Shown here: positions 43,121-51,868 of the stretch, in pieces | How positions within the stretch are numbered: position 1 is the first letter of the stretch | How the letters are laid out: each line of letters opens with the position of its first letter | Assembly (NCBI RefSeq): GCF_004343605.1 | Contig: NZ_POSF01000018.1 | Location: 1-64,000 of the forward strand | Reading direction: 5' to 3' | DNA: 64,000 nucleotides | Origin: Dehalobacter sp. 12DCB1 | GTDB taxonomy: Bacteria > Bacillota > Desulfitobacteriia > Desulfitobacteriales > Syntrophobotulaceae | Position numbers and translations under genes: made by a program | Notes under the pieces: model-generated | The model's input: the letters and a program-made list of their open reading frames with translations, nothing else | Database searches by the model: none | What the model was told of the DNA's origin: nothing

Positions 43121-43148
43121 CAAAGGTCCTATATTCATAGGACCTTTG
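43121..43148 (-). terminator. Hairpin after the acyl-CoA synthetase gene
   Basis: CAAAGGTCCTAT (43121-43132) and ATAGGACCTTTG (43137-43148) form a perfect 12-bp stem with a 4-nt loop, 48 nt past the stop. The T run is short, so termination strength is uncertain. Confidence 0.65.
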
Positions 43149-43195
43149 TAGGATATTTCAGGAATAGCTAATGCGTTTATTTATTATCTTCTTTA

Positions 43196-44884
43196 CTATT
43201 CGGATCGCAAATCCTTTTCCCTGATTTCAACCCTGCGGATTTTTCCGCTGATCGTTTTGGGGAGCTCGTTCACAAACTCGATGACTCTCGGATATTTATA
43301 CGGCGCAGTTACCTTTTTGACATGATCCTGCAATTCCTTCATCATGGCTTCCGAGGGTTCATAACCCTTGTTCAGTACGATCGTCGCTTTGACGTTAAAT
43401 CCTCTGATTGGGTCTGGTACACCCGTAACAGCTGATTCCAAAACTGCGGGATGCTCCGCCAGAGCCGACTCAACTTCAAAGGGTCCGATGCGGTAGCCTG
43501 ATGATTTAATAATGTCGTCATTCCTGCCGATATACCACAGGAAACCAAGCTCATCACGGTAGGCAAGATCGCCGGTATGGTACAGGCCGTCATGCCAGGA
43601 ACGCTGCGTATTCGCTTCATCCCGGTAATAGCCCATGAAAAGGCCTTTCGTCTTGGTCTCGTAATCCGGAGCTTTAATGCAAATTTCCCCGGTGACCCCA
43701 GGGTCAACCTCTTTGCCGTCTTCATCCGTAATCACCATCTGATACCCCGGTGTGGGCATCCCCATCGAACCCGGTCGTGGCTGCACCCATGGATACAGGA
43801 TTGAGCAGCAAACGGTTGTTTCCGACTGCCCAAAGCCTTCAAAGATACGCAGTCCGGTAGCCTGCCGCCATTGATTGAATACTTCCGGATTTAAGGCCTC
43901 TCCTGCAGTGCAACAGTGTTTGAGTGAAGAAAGATTGTAGCTTTTCACATCTTCCCGCAGCATAAAGCGGTACATGGTCGGTGGTGCACAGAAAGTCGTT
44001 ATCTGGTACTTTTCCAGTTTTTGCAGAATATCCGCACCATTGAAGGTGTCAAAATCATACGTAAAAATCGCTGACTCCCCTAACCACTGGCCATACATTT
44101 TACCCCAGAGAGATTTCAGCCAGCCGGTGTCGGAAATTGTGAAATGCAGACCGCCAGGCTCTACTCTGTGCCAAAAAATGCCAGTCATAGTATGTCCCAA
44201 GGGATAAGCATGGTCATGCGAGACCATCTTGGGGTAGCCGGTCGTTCCGGAGGAAAAGGCCATAATCAACATATCCGTGACTTTGGTCGCTTCTTCGCCG
44301 GTAGGGCGTTGCCATTGGTCAGACGCAGCTTCAATCCCGGCTTCAAAATCGAGCCAGCCTTCTCCTGCATCCTTATGTTTGGTAACCGCTTTCATTTGAA
44401 CCGTTTTGCATTCCGGAGCAGCCTCGTCAAAATGCCGAGTACAATCACCGTCTGCTGTAATCACGGCCATCTTGATACCTGCCGCCTGGCAGCGATAGAT
44501 ATAATCTTTTGCCGTCAGCAGGTTCGTGGCCTGAACAGCCACTGCACCAATTTTATGCAGAGCCATCATCGCATACCAAAACAAATAGCTTCTTTTTAAA
44601 ACCAGAAGGACAAGATCTCCTTTTTTAATGCCAAGTGACTTAAAATAGTTCGCTGTTTTATCAGACCAGCGCTTCATTTCAGCAAACGTGATCCTTTTTT
44701 CTTCACCGCTATTGCCTACCCAGAGCATCGCCAGCTGATCCGGCTTCTCCTCAGCTAACTTGTCAAGGACATCGTAGGCAAAGTTAAAATCATCCGGACA
44801 GGTCACCTTAAAATTTTTATATAAATCCTCCAGCGTGACATAGTCGTCGCGGTGTCTGCCAATATATTTCTCATACATGATCAT
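43196..44884 (-). CDS. AMP-forming acyl-CoA synthetase
   Basis: A 562-aa member of the ANL superfamily. P-loop MAFSSGTTGYPKMVSHDHAY (~208-227), core GFGQSETT, TGDLAYRDELGFLWYIGRNDDIIKSSGYRIGPFEVE, and the catalytic lysine segment PKTISGKIRRVEIREKD near the C-terminus. The closest types are medium-chain/acetyl-like synthetases (ACSM/MACS). It lies 16 nt after an XRE-cupin regulator and downstream of a 2-oxoacid:ferredoxin oxidoreductase operon whose CoA-thioester product or substrate it could share. Confidence 0.9.
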   Translation of the reverse strand: MIMYEKYIGRHRDDYVTLEDLYKNFKVTCPDDFNFAYDVLDKLAEEKPDQLAMLWVGNSGEEKRITFAEMKRWSDKTANYFKSLGIKKGDLVLLVLKRSYLFWYAMMALHKIGAVAVQATNLLTAKDYIYRCQAAGIKMAVITADGDCTRHFDEAAPECKTVQMKAVTKHKDAGEGWLDFEAGIEAASDQWQRPTGEEATKVTDMLIMAFSSGTTGYPKMVSHDHAYPLGHTMTGIFWHRVEPGGLHFTISDTGWLKSLWGKMYGQWLGESAIFTYDFDTFNGADILQKLEKYQITTFCAPPTMYRFMLREDVKSYNLSSLKHCCTAGEALNPEVFNQWRQATGLRIFEGFGQSETTVCCSILYPWVQPRPGSMGMPTPGYQMVITDEDGKEVDPGVTGEICIKAPDYETKTKGLFMGYYRDEANTQRSWHDGLYHTGDLAYRDELGFLWYIGRNDDIIKSSGYRIGPFEVESALAEHPAVLESAVTGVPDPIRGFNVKATIVLNKGYEPSEAMMKELQDHVKKVTAPYKYPRVIEFVNELPKTISGKIRRVEIREKDLRSE

Positions 44885-44900
44885 ATGTGCGCGTCCTCCT

Positions 44901-45452
44901 TTATTTCATGACGATGGCCAGGAATTTTGCCGGAACATCACCATGAGCCTTCATCGCGTGGGGAACGGACGAATCAAAGTAAACGCTGTCACCTTCACCG
45001 AGCTCGTAAACCATCTCACCGATAAAAAAATCCATGGATCCTGAAACCAAGTAATTGAATTCTTGCCCGTCATGGGAATGACGTTCCGGTATCGCATTGT
45101 TCGGCTCTACTGTCACCATAAACGGTTCAGCTTTCTTATTACGGAATGTAAATGCCAGGTGCTTGTAATTGTACGCTTTTCGGCGGTTGATCTCATACCC
45201 CCCGCCGGCTCTGACCACACAGCAGGTGGACAGCTTTGGCGACTCGCCGCTGATGATATCCAGGACATCTACTCCTAAAATACCCGCGACATTGTATAGA
45301 AAACTAAACGAAAAGTCTTTTTCTCCTGCTTCATACTGAAGATAATCCGCCACCGGAACATCAAGTTCCTCAGCAATTTTCTCTGACGTGAAGCCTGTAG
45401 ACTCGCGCAGCATCAAGAGACGTGCGCCCATATCCTTTAGTTGATCGGTCAA
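44901..45452 (-). CDS. XRE-family regulator with C-terminal cupin domain
   Basis: A 183-aa two-domain regulator. The N-terminal HTH (GARLLMLRESTGFTSEKIAEE, residues ~9-65) is followed by a cupin barrel (~100-183, PERHSHDGQEFNYLVSGSM, GDSVYFDSSVPHAMKAHG) with His ligands. It starts at TTG with AGGAGG 10 nt upstream. It lies directly before the acyl-CoA synthetase and probably controls it. Related proteins (PuuR type) sense small carboxylates or amines. Confidence 0.9.
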   Translation of the reverse strand: MTDQLKDMGARLLMLRESTGFTSEKIAEELDVPVADYLQYEAGEKDFSFSFLYNVAGILGVDVLDIISGESPKLSTCCVVRAGGGYEINRRKAYNYKHLAFTFRNKKAEPFMVTVEPNNAIPERHSHDGQEFNYLVSGSMDFFIGEMVYELGEGDSVYFDSSVPHAMKAHGDVPAKFLAIVMK

Positions 45453-45612
45453 GTTAATGGCACCTCCTTATAATCTGCTTGTTTTAAAATAATTGCCGAA
45501 TCGTACTACTATACTATAACACTATGTTTCAATAGTATCATGCTGTAATACAATACGGCAATACTTTTGCGATACTTTTTTAAATACTTACGTCAAAACG
45601 AGAACACTTTCG

Positions 45613-46149
45613 TTAAAAATGATACCCTATTTCTATCGCTTCGATGTTGGATGCCAGAAGATCTTTCTTTCTCTCCGGAATGGACTTGGATACGGCTTTA
45701 TTCAGCATCTCCAGATCAAAAATACCGGCTTCCTTGGCAATTTTCCCAACCATGACCATATTTGCAAGTCCTTTCAGACCGGCATCTTCAGCCAGCTTCG
45801 TTGCCGGAATATAAAAGGTCTGGACATCGGTACGCTGTACCTGAATGGAGATCAGTGAAGAATCAACAATGATTGTCCCGTTTTTCTGGACGTCACTTTC
45901 AAATTTTTCGAGGGACGGCTGGTTCATTGCAACCAACATCCCGGGATAGGTAATAATCGGTGATCCGATCGGCGTATCACTAACAATCACGTTGATATTA
46001 GCTGTGCCGCCGCGCATCTCCGGCCCATAGGACGGAAGCCAGCTGACTTCCTTGCCTGTGAGCAGCCCGGCATAGACAAGGATTTTGCCGGCAAACAGCA
46101 CACCCTGTCCGCCAAACCCTGCAATCATAAGTTCAAGTGTCGTGCTCAT
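45613..46149 (-). CDS. korC: 2-oxoacid:ferredoxin oxidoreductase, gamma subunit
   Basis: A 178-aa gamma subunit with GFGGQGVLFAGKILVYAGLL (residues 11-30) and LPSYGPEMRGGTANINVIVSD, which position CoA and the alpha subunit. Its ATG overlaps the korB stop. Last gene of the oxidoreductase operon. The symbol follows the KorDABC order; the substrate (2-oxoglutarate, branched-chain 2-oxoacid or other) cannot be decided from sequence. Confidence 0.88.
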   Translation of the reverse strand: MSTTLELMIAGFGGQGVLFAGKILVYAGLLTGKEVSWLPSYGPEMRGGTANINVIVSDTPIGSPIITYPGMLVAMNQPSLEKFESDVQKNGTIIVDSSLISIQVQRTDVQTFYIPATKLAEDAGLKGLANMVMVGKIAKEAGIFDLEMLNKAVSKSIPERKKDLLASNIEAIEIGYHF

Positions 46150-46895
46150 TAGAAAACCTCCTTATCCTTATAGACACCCAGCGGGTAGTAAGGAATCAGG
46201 TTCTCCCGCAGCCAGGTGAGCGCTTCAACAGGCTCAAGACCCCAGTTGGTCGAGCAGGTCGACAGAACCTCGACAATCGTAAAGCCTTTCCCGGCCACCT
46301 GATATTCAAAAGCCTTTTTGATTGCCTTTTTAGCGTTAATCACATTTTTAACACTGTCAACAGATACGCGTTCCGCATAGGCCGTTCCGTCAACCGTGGA
46401 AAGCGTTTCGCAGATTTTGAGGGGGAAACCTGCGTACTTTGGATCTCTTCCGTAAGGAGAGGTCTGCGTGATCTGACCTGGGATGGTCGTAGGGGCCATT
46501 TGTCCGCCGGTCATGCCGTAGATAGCATTGTTGACAAAGATAATGGTGATATTCTCACCTCGGGCCGCTGCATGAATGGTCTCAGCCGTCCCAATAGCCG
46601 CAAGGTCTCCATCACCCTGGTACGTAAAGACGATATTGGCCGGATTGGCGCGCTTAAGGCCTGTCGCAACTGCCGGAGCCCGGCCGTGCGCTGCCTGCGC
46701 CATATCACATTCAAAATAGTTATAAGCAAGCACAGCGCAGCCAACAGGGGCGACACCGACTGTTTTTCCGGTAAGATCAAGTTCGTCAAGAACCTCTGCC
46801 ACCAGCCTGTGAATAATCCCGTGGGTACAGCCGGGGCAATAGTGACTGGATACATCTGAAAGTGCTTTCGGTCTTTGAAAAACGATTTCCATCAT
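46149..46895 (-). CDS. korB: 2-oxoacid:ferredoxin oxidoreductase, beta (ThDP) subunit
   Basis: A 248-aa beta subunit. CPGCTHGIIHRLVAEVL near the N-terminus and the ThDP/Mg motif GDGDLAAIGTAETIHAAARG..NNAIYGMTGGQ. The start at 46895 overlaps the korA stop as TAATG, with AAAGGAG upstream; the open frame running to 47111 is only a shadow of korA. It carries no extra iron-sulfur cluster, which is supplied by KorD. Confidence 0.92.
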   Translation of the reverse strand: MMEIVFQRPKALSDVSSHYCPGCTHGIIHRLVAEVLDELDLTGKTVGVAPVGCAVLAYNYFECDMAQAAHGRAPAVATGLKRANPANIVFTYQGDGDLAAIGTAETIHAAARGENITIIFVNNAIYGMTGGQMAPTTIPGQITQTSPYGRDPKYAGFPLKICETLSTVDGTAYAERVSVDSVKNVINAKKAIKKAFEYQVAGKGFTIVEVLSTCSTNWGLEPVEALTWLRENLIPYYPLGVYKDKEVF

Positions 46896-47959
46896 TAGCT
46901 CCTTTCCGCCTGCGCAGCGTTTTCTATGGCTTCCAATACAGACTCGGGAGTCGGAACCATACCGCCGGTACGGCTGCAGAGATGAACCGGACGACTGCAG
47001 CGAATGCTCAGTTCTACGTCCTGAATCATTTGTCCCATACTCATTTCGACCACCACAAAAGCCTTTGCTTTTTCCGCTGCGGCTTTCAGTTGATTTTTCG
47101 GGAACGGCCACAGCGTCACCGGACGAATCAGCCCTGCTTTAATACCCCTTTGACGGGCTTCGTTGATTGCATTTCGGGCAATTCTCGCGCAGATGCCGTA
47201 AGCAACAATGATCACTTCCGCGTCTTCGGTCAGATAATTGTCTGTTCTGGCAATTTTCTCAACGTCCGCATATTTTTCGAAACGTTTCAGGTTAAGCATC
47301 TCGAGCTCTTCGGCTTCGAGATAAAGCGAATTGATAATATTTCTTTTCCTTTGACCTTTTGTTCCGGTCAGCGCCCAATCCTTGGTAACGGTCGAAGCCG
47401 CTTCTCCGCGGCTGATGTCTACAGGCTCCATCACCTGTCCGAGCATCCCGTCGCCTAAGATCATCGTAGTCATCCGGTAACGGTCAGCCAGTTCAAAAGC
47501 TTCTACCGTCAGGTCAAACATCTCCTGAACCGTATTCGGTGCGAGCACGATCATGTGAAAATCCCCGTGACCGGAAGAACGCGTTGCCTGAAAATAGTCA
47601 GACTGGGACGGACGGATTCCGCCAAGTCCAGGACCGCCGCGCTGGATATTCACCAGCACAGCTGGCAGATCACTTCCTGCCATATAGGACAAGCCTTCAC
47701 TTTTCAGGGAAATTCCCGGGCTTGATGAAGATGTCATCGCACGGACTCCCGCTGAGGATGCTCCGTAAACCATGTTAATGGCCGCAATTTCACTTTCCGC
47801 CTGTAAATAGGTTCCCCCGATTTTCGGCATACGTTTAGCCATATACGCTGCAACCTCAGTCTGAGGCGTTATCGGATATCCGAAGAAATGACGGCAGCCA
47901 GCCATAATCGCTGCTTCGGCAATTGCTTCGTTTCCCTTCATTAATACTTTTTCCGCCAT
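46895..47959 (-). CDS. korA: 2-oxoacid:ferredoxin oxidoreductase, alpha subunit
   Basis: A 354-aa alpha subunit: pyrimidine-binding domain (GNEAIAEAAIMAGCRHFFGYPITPQTE, residues 9-35) with the catalytic Glu region AESEIAAINMVYGASSAG, then a transketolase C-terminal-like domain. The protein matches VorB/KorA types. It follows korD by 5 nt. The enzyme makes or uses reduced ferredoxin, relevant to an anaerobe lacking a complete aerobic TCA route. Confidence 0.92.
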   Translation of the reverse strand: MAEKVLMKGNEAIAEAAIMAGCRHFFGYPITPQTEVAAYMAKRMPKIGGTYLQAESEIAAINMVYGASSAGVRAMTSSSSPGISLKSEGLSYMAGSDLPAVLVNIQRGGPGLGGIRPSQSDYFQATRSSGHGDFHMIVLAPNTVQEMFDLTVEAFELADRYRMTTMILGDGMLGQVMEPVDISRGEAASTVTKDWALTGTKGQRKRNIINSLYLEAEELEMLNLKRFEKYADVEKIARTDNYLTEDAEVIIVAYGICARIARNAINEARQRGIKAGLIRPVTLWPFPKNQLKAAAEKAKAFVVVEMSMGQMIQDVELSIRCSRPVHLCSRTGGMVPTPESVLEAIENAAQAERS

Positions 47960-47964
47960 TTTCT

Positions 47965-48189
47965 TTAATTCACCTCTTTTTCAATCTGAATACAAACATC
48001 TGGACACATAATCGCACAGAACCCACAGGCAGTGCACGCTTGCTGATCGGTCATTTCCGCAGGATGAAATCCTTTGCTGTTAAGGGCTTCGGGCGAAAGC
48101 CTGAGCAGTTTCTTAGGACAAGCGTTTACACAAAGAGAGCAGCCTTTGCACCTGTCTGCCTCGATTGTTAGTTTCGTCACTTTTGCCAT
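47965..48189 (-). CDS. korD: 2-oxoacid:ferredoxin oxidoreductase, ferredoxin (delta) subunit
   Basis: A 74-aa 2[4Fe-4S] ferredoxin-like subunit with CKGCSLCVNACPKKLL and CTACGFCAIMCPDVC motifs. Its first 13 nt overlap the end of the upstream ATPase gene, so the two are translationally coupled. Confidence 0.92.
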   Translation of the reverse strand: MAKVTKLTIEADRCKGCSLCVNACPKKLLRLSPEALNSKGFHPAEMTDQQACTACGFCAIMCPDVCIQIEKEVN

Positions 48190-48842
48190 TCATACTCCTC
48201 CAAATCTATTGGAAATATATTTTGAATATTACTTGCCAGTCCCGGTGCCAGACTTCTCTGCACGGTTGTCATCACAATCGGCAGTCCCGTTCTTTCAGAA
48301 ATTTGCTCTGCGTAAGGAAGTGAATCCATAACATCGGAGGCGGTAGTAGCATTACCCAGGTTGGAATTATTAATAATTCCGGAAAATTCGATTCGCGCTG
48401 CCGCTTCAATTTCATATTTAATTTTAATCGTTGCTTCAGCATCACGGCTTAAAGGCCGGTACATATTCACAACAATGTAGGCAGCAGCATCTGTACGGTG
48501 AAGCTGTTCGTAATAGCGGCCGAGAGCATAGGCTCCTCTGTCATCACCGCCAACGTCAATCACCGCATAGGCATCGCGTTCGTCAAATATCGCATTGATT
48601 TCTCCCGGAACAGCAGGAATATCAACATTCGAGTTCGCATAATCCGAGGAAATCAGCTTAATCTCTGACCTTTTCAGCATCTGCGCGCTGTCTTTCGTTC
48701 TAAAATAAGGGTTAACAATATCCAGATCGGCAATAATGACTTTCTGATGACTTTTTTTCAGCCACAAGGCGTAGTTAACAGCGACACTCGTTTTGCCGCT
48801 ACCATAGTGACCGGCAAAAATAGTAACCCTTGCACTCTGCAC
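48177..48842 (-). CDS. MinD/CobQ-like P-loop ATPase heading the kor operon
   Basis: A 221-aa SIMIBI-class ATPase. Walker A FAGHYGSGKTSVAVNYALWL (residues 9-28), switch/metal segment IIADLDIVNPYFRTKD, and a Walker B-like YAVIDVGGDDRGAYALG. I choose the GTG at 48842 (AGGAGG 6 nt upstream) over the longer TTG frame at 48875. It overlaps korD. A role as a metallocluster-carrier or assembly ATPase for the oxidoreductase is a guess from position; no cysteine pair typical of Nbp35/Mrp carriers is present. Confidence 0.82.
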   Translation of the reverse strand: MQSARVTIFAGHYGSGKTSVAVNYALWLKKSHQKVIIADLDIVNPYFRTKDSAQMLKRSEIKLISSDYANSNVDIPAVPGEINAIFDERDAYAVIDVGGDDRGAYALGRYYEQLHRTDAAAYIVVNMYRPLSRDAEATIKIKYEIEAAARIEFSGIINNSNLGNATTASDVMDSLPYAEQISERTGLPIVMTTVQRSLAPGLASNIQNIFPIDLEEYEWQK

Positions 48843-48970
48843 ACGAGACCTCCTAAAGTGAGAATGATAAGACAATTAAAATTAATAATACCATTAATTC
48901 ACGTTTGATATCAACTTCAATACATATTTAATACTGAATGTTTGGCTTATTTAATGGTTGCTTCGTTGTT

Positions 48971-49921
48971 TTATAATCCAAATAAATCCTTTAATTCCAG
49001 CGCGACATCGGTATCCATATAGGTCAGCATCGCGAGCTTTAGATCACTTTTTTCTTCCGCGGTAAGCTTGTTGTATTCTAAAATAACCCTGCCGGCCTGA
49101 TCGCGATAAGGTGAGGAAGGATTTTGGATCAGATTATTGACAACCGTCATCATGGATCCGACGATTTGTTTTTCCTGCGCTGTTTTCACATTTGTATAGA
49201 CGGTCCCTAACTGACTGTAAACAGTACGTAGCAGTGCTTTTGTCGCTTCTGAATTAATTTGAGAGCTACTTCCTCCTTGACCGGATGAATTCGCACCTCC
49301 AGCAGTACTTTTGCTGTTCGAAGCCTTTTCATCTTTCTTCACTTCGAATGTCATTTTGTCAGGTTTTACCGAAAATGCTATGATCTCAAAAGGAAAAATT
49401 TCATCTGTCAAAATAAGGGTGTGGCCTTCAAGGGTAATTCCTTTATCGGCTATCGCCCTGATCTTGCTGATTTTATTGAGGACCAAGCCTTTAGGCAGTG
49501 ATATTTTGCCTATTTTAAACTTTTCCGGTATATAGACTATGCTCCCGTCACTGTAAAACAGATACCCTTCGGAATACAACTGAAATTTGATTTTTTGCCC
49601 AATTTTTCCCCCAATAAATATCTCAATCTTGTTTTTCCCAAGCTTGGAGGCAAGCTGTGTAAAATACGGAACTGACTGCAGTTTCTTTTCGCAATAAAAA
49701 GCCATTGCGCTGTTGATCTCATCTTGACTAAATTCAATTGTCCCGCCCTGTTTTTTGATATTCTTCACCTTATCTGCCATTTCTGTCACTGAGACAGTCT
49801 GGTAGGCAGGCTCATCTTCTGACCATAAAGCCATAACCGCCGAGATAATCATCACAAACACAATAAGACAGGCAATGCTGACTCCTAAAACTTTTTTTGA
49901 TAAAAATTTTAGTCCGAACAA
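48971..49921 (-). CDS. Membrane-anchored extracytoplasmic protein, YpmS-like
   Basis: A 316-aa protein with an N-terminal TM helix (about 12-33), then an extracytoplasmic domain of the YpmS/DUF2140 sort (QDEINSAMAFYCEKKL, GKISLPKGLVLNKIS, LILTDEIFPFEI). A Ser/Gly-rich linker (~203-222) and a helical C-terminal domain (~225-316) follow. It starts at TTG with GAGGGAG upstream. It is monocistronic. The function is unknown; a cell-envelope role is inferred from topology. Confidence 0.75.
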   Translation of the reverse strand: MFGLKFLSKKVLGVSIACLIVFVMIISAVMALWSEDEPAYQTVSVTEMADKVKNIKKQGGTIEFSQDEINSAMAFYCEKKLQSVPYFTQLASKLGKNKIEIFIGGKIGQKIKFQLYSEGYLFYSDGSIVYIPEKFKIGKISLPKGLVLNKISKIRAIADKGITLEGHTLILTDEIFPFEIIAFSVKPDKMTFEVKKDEKASNSKSTAGGANSSGQGGSSSQINSEATKALLRTVYSQLGTVYTNVKTAQEKQIVGSMMTVVNNLIQNPSSPYRDQAGRVILEYNKLTAEEKSDLKLAMLTYMDTDVALELKDLFGL

Positions 49922-50078
49922 AAAAACACTCCCTCTCAGCTCTTACTGCCAGACAGTATAACCTGAAGCGTATTGCACCAGATCTCTAACTTTATACCGA
50001 CATCTATGTTAAGAATACCATAAGAACGATTCGATTACATCCATCGTTCCACAATACATCATGGTCCGATAAACAGCA

Positions 50079-50123
50079 AATACGGGTGTTTAGATTCAAA
50101 TCCGAATCATAACCACCCGTATT
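50079..50123 (-). terminator. Hairpin after the 100-aa hypothetical gene
   Basis: AATACGGGTG (50079-50088) and CACCCGTATT (50114-50123) pair perfectly, with an inner GATTC/GAATC stem. A short T-rich tail follows on the minus strand. It probably ends the transcript of the gene at 50285-50587. Confidence 0.6.
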
Positions 50124-50284
50124 CGTCAATTGTCAATTGCGAATTTTTCACCTTTTAATATGTTGTCGTTTTACACTGAAACCAATGTAAAACCTGCCAA
50201 TTTACTTGCAGTTTTCTAAATTCTTTAAAACAATAGAACCCAAAAAACTTAAAGTAATTGTGAGGGTTACAAAAAGGCACGCAA

Positions 50285-50587
50285 TTAATTCTTTGGACCA
50301 AATAAATAAATGGAAAAGTATTCTTCTCCATCTTTTTCAATCCTATACATTGCTTTTTTCTGTTTCGAAGGCATTTTCACAATATTAAAATTATTTGTTA
50401 TAAAATACCCGAAACCGAGCTCATTCATTGGGAAGTATAATATCCCGTTGTCATCTTTAATTGGTTTAAACGTATCATAAGAAATCTGCTGGATCTTTAT
50501 GCCATCCGAAGCCTGTTCTGAAAATATAAGCTGGCAGTGTTGATACATCTCAAAGTCATGATACAGTTCAGCAAATTGGTTTTCCAT
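50285..50587 (-). CDS. Hypothetical 100-aa protein
   Basis: A 100-aa soluble protein starting MENQFAELYHDFEMYQHCQL, with AAAGGGGGG 7 nt before the ATG, which makes it a credible gene. It has alternating beta strands, no TM helix and a single cysteine. I do not recognise the family. It stands alone between a terminator hairpin and the tRNA-Leu gene; the 281-nt gap upstream shows only AT-rich sequence. Confidence 0.65.
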   Translation of the reverse strand: MENQFAELYHDFEMYQHCQLIFSEQASDGIKIQQISYDTFKPIKDDNGILYFPMNELGFGYFITNNFNIVKMPSKQKKAMYRIEKDGEEYFSIYLFGPKN

Positions 50588-50831
50588 TTCAATCCCCCCT
50601 TTCCGGTTTTATTACTTCGCTATGAAGATTTCTTTTCCTGCTAAAAACTCAAAATTTAGCTGATATCCTAAATTTTATACAGGCATATACATGTTTAAAG
50701 CATTTCTTGACTCATTTTGCAATCTCCTTAATGACTATATCGTACACGTCTGAGAATAAATTACTTTAGTATATTCGCTATAAAAACCAAACAACCGCTG
50801 AATAAGCCATTATTTTTTCTCAGTAAAAAGG

Positions 50832-50859
50832 CAAAAAAATAAAAAGGCCCTTAAGCCTT
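50832..50859 (-). terminator. Terminator of the tRNA-Leu gene
   Basis: AAGGC (50844-50848) pairs with GCCTT (50855-50859), followed on the minus strand by TTTTTATTTTTTT. It lies 9 nt past the tRNA CCA end. Confidence 0.8.
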
Positions 50860-50868
50860 GATATTACT

Positions 50869-50955
50869 TGGTGCCGAAGGCCGGGGTCGAACCGGCACAT
50901 CCTCACAGATATCGGTTTTTGAGACCGACGCGTCTGCCAATTCCGCCACTTCGGC
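50869..50955 (-). tRNA. tRNA-Leu (anticodon CAA)
   Basis: An 87-nt class II tRNA with encoded CCA. Acceptor stem GCCGAAG/CTTCGGC with discriminator A; D-arm GTGGCGGAATTGGCAGACGC; anticodon loop CTCAAAA giving anticodon CAA; a long variable arm (ATATCTGTGAGGAT); T-arm GGTTCGAACC-like. It reads UUG leucine codons. Confidence 0.95.
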
Positions 50956-51065
50956 ACGCCTTACTTTTGCTATTTTATAGTATCAGCGTCAAAAACGCAA
51001 GTACATCGCCATTTTTTTTACGGCTATTTTCATATTATTTTTTATTACAATAAAGACAACTTGGA

Positions 51066-51263
51066 TTATGAACGCATAATACCGGTCAGAATCTCGTTCG
51101 CTTCCTCAGCCTCCGACTCCGGCACGAGTATTTCGACGCTTACGTCGGTGGATTCCTGTGAACCTACTGCTTTTAGCTGGGCTAAGATACCTTCGTCTGC
51201 AAATGCTTTTTGATATTTTTCAGCGACTGCTTTATTTGGTGCTATATAAATGACTGTCCACAT
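51066..51263 (-). CDS. Small conserved hypothetical protein, DUF2007-like
   Basis: A 65-aa protein (MWTVIYIAPNKAVAEKYQKA..) of beta-alpha-beta pattern with the LVPESEAEEANEIL ending seen in small putative signal-transducing proteins of the DUF2007 kind. GGAGG lies before the ATG. It is 21 nt after coaD and is probably co-transcribed with it. Function unknown. Confidence 0.75.
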   Translation of the reverse strand: MWTVIYIAPNKAVAEKYQKAFADEGILAQLKAVGSQESTDVSVEILVPESEAEEANEILTGIMRS

Positions 51264-51284
51264 ATTCTATCCTCCAATAAGCAT

Positions 51285-51770
51285 TTAGACCATCTTATTA
51301 TACTTTTGAATCATTGCTTTCTCCACATTTGGCGGAACTAATCCTGAAACATTTCCTTGCAGACTTGCCGCCGATTTGATCGAGCTGGAACTGATGAACG
51401 AATACTCACTTTTTGTCATTAAAAAGACGGTCTCGATGTCGGGAGCCAGCTTTTTATTCATCAAAGCCAGCTGAAATTCGTATTCGAAATCAGTCATGGC
51501 CCGCAAGCCTCTGATCAGAGCAACAGCTTCGCATTCACGCGCAAAATCCACAGTCAGACCGCCAAAAGACTTGACTTCAACATTTTCCATATCGCTGGTT
51601 TCACATCTCAACAGTTTCTGTCTTTCTTCCAAGGAAAAAAGCGTCTGTTTGTTACTTTCGGAAGCTACCGCCACAATGACACGGTCAAAAAGATAAATGG
51701 CTCTATGTAGGATATCAAGGTGTCCATTGGTTACTGGATCGAATGTTCCCGGGTATATTGCAGTTCGCAC
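51285..51770 (-). CDS. coaD: Pantetheine-phosphate adenylyltransferase
   Basis: A 161-aa nucleotidyltransferase, the penultimate CoA step. YPGTFDPVTNGHLDILHRA (the TxGH motif, residues 6-24), LIRGLRAMTDFEYEFQLALMN, and the ISSSSIK segment. It is the second CoA-synthesis gene in the window, with coaE 16 kb away. Confidence 0.97.
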   Translation of the reverse strand: MRTAIYPGTFDPVTNGHLDILHRAIYLFDRVIVAVASESNKQTLFSLEERQKLLRCETSDMENVEVKSFGGLTVDFARECEAVALIRGLRAMTDFEYEFQLALMNKKLAPDIETVFLMTKSEYSFISSSSIKSAASLQGNVSGLVPPNVEKAMIQKYNKMV

Positions 51771-51868
51771 AAAAAATCTCCTTCAGTCTAGAAAATATCT
51801 CAGCGTCATAAAATCTATTTATGGGATTCGCCTCAAAGCAGCAATATCCTGCCTCTTCCAACAAATTT

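Noticed and set aside
46896-47111. N-terminal extension of korB to 47111
   Set aside because: The extension is out of frame with, and inside, korA. An ATG at 46895 overlapping the korA stop with AAAGGAG is the clear start.
50869-50957. tRNA-Leu 5' end at 50957
   Set aside because: That reading would pair GTGCCGA with TCGGCAC but leaves no proper discriminator and CCA. The GCCGAAG/CTTCGGC acceptor with A-CCA fits, so the 5' end is 50955.
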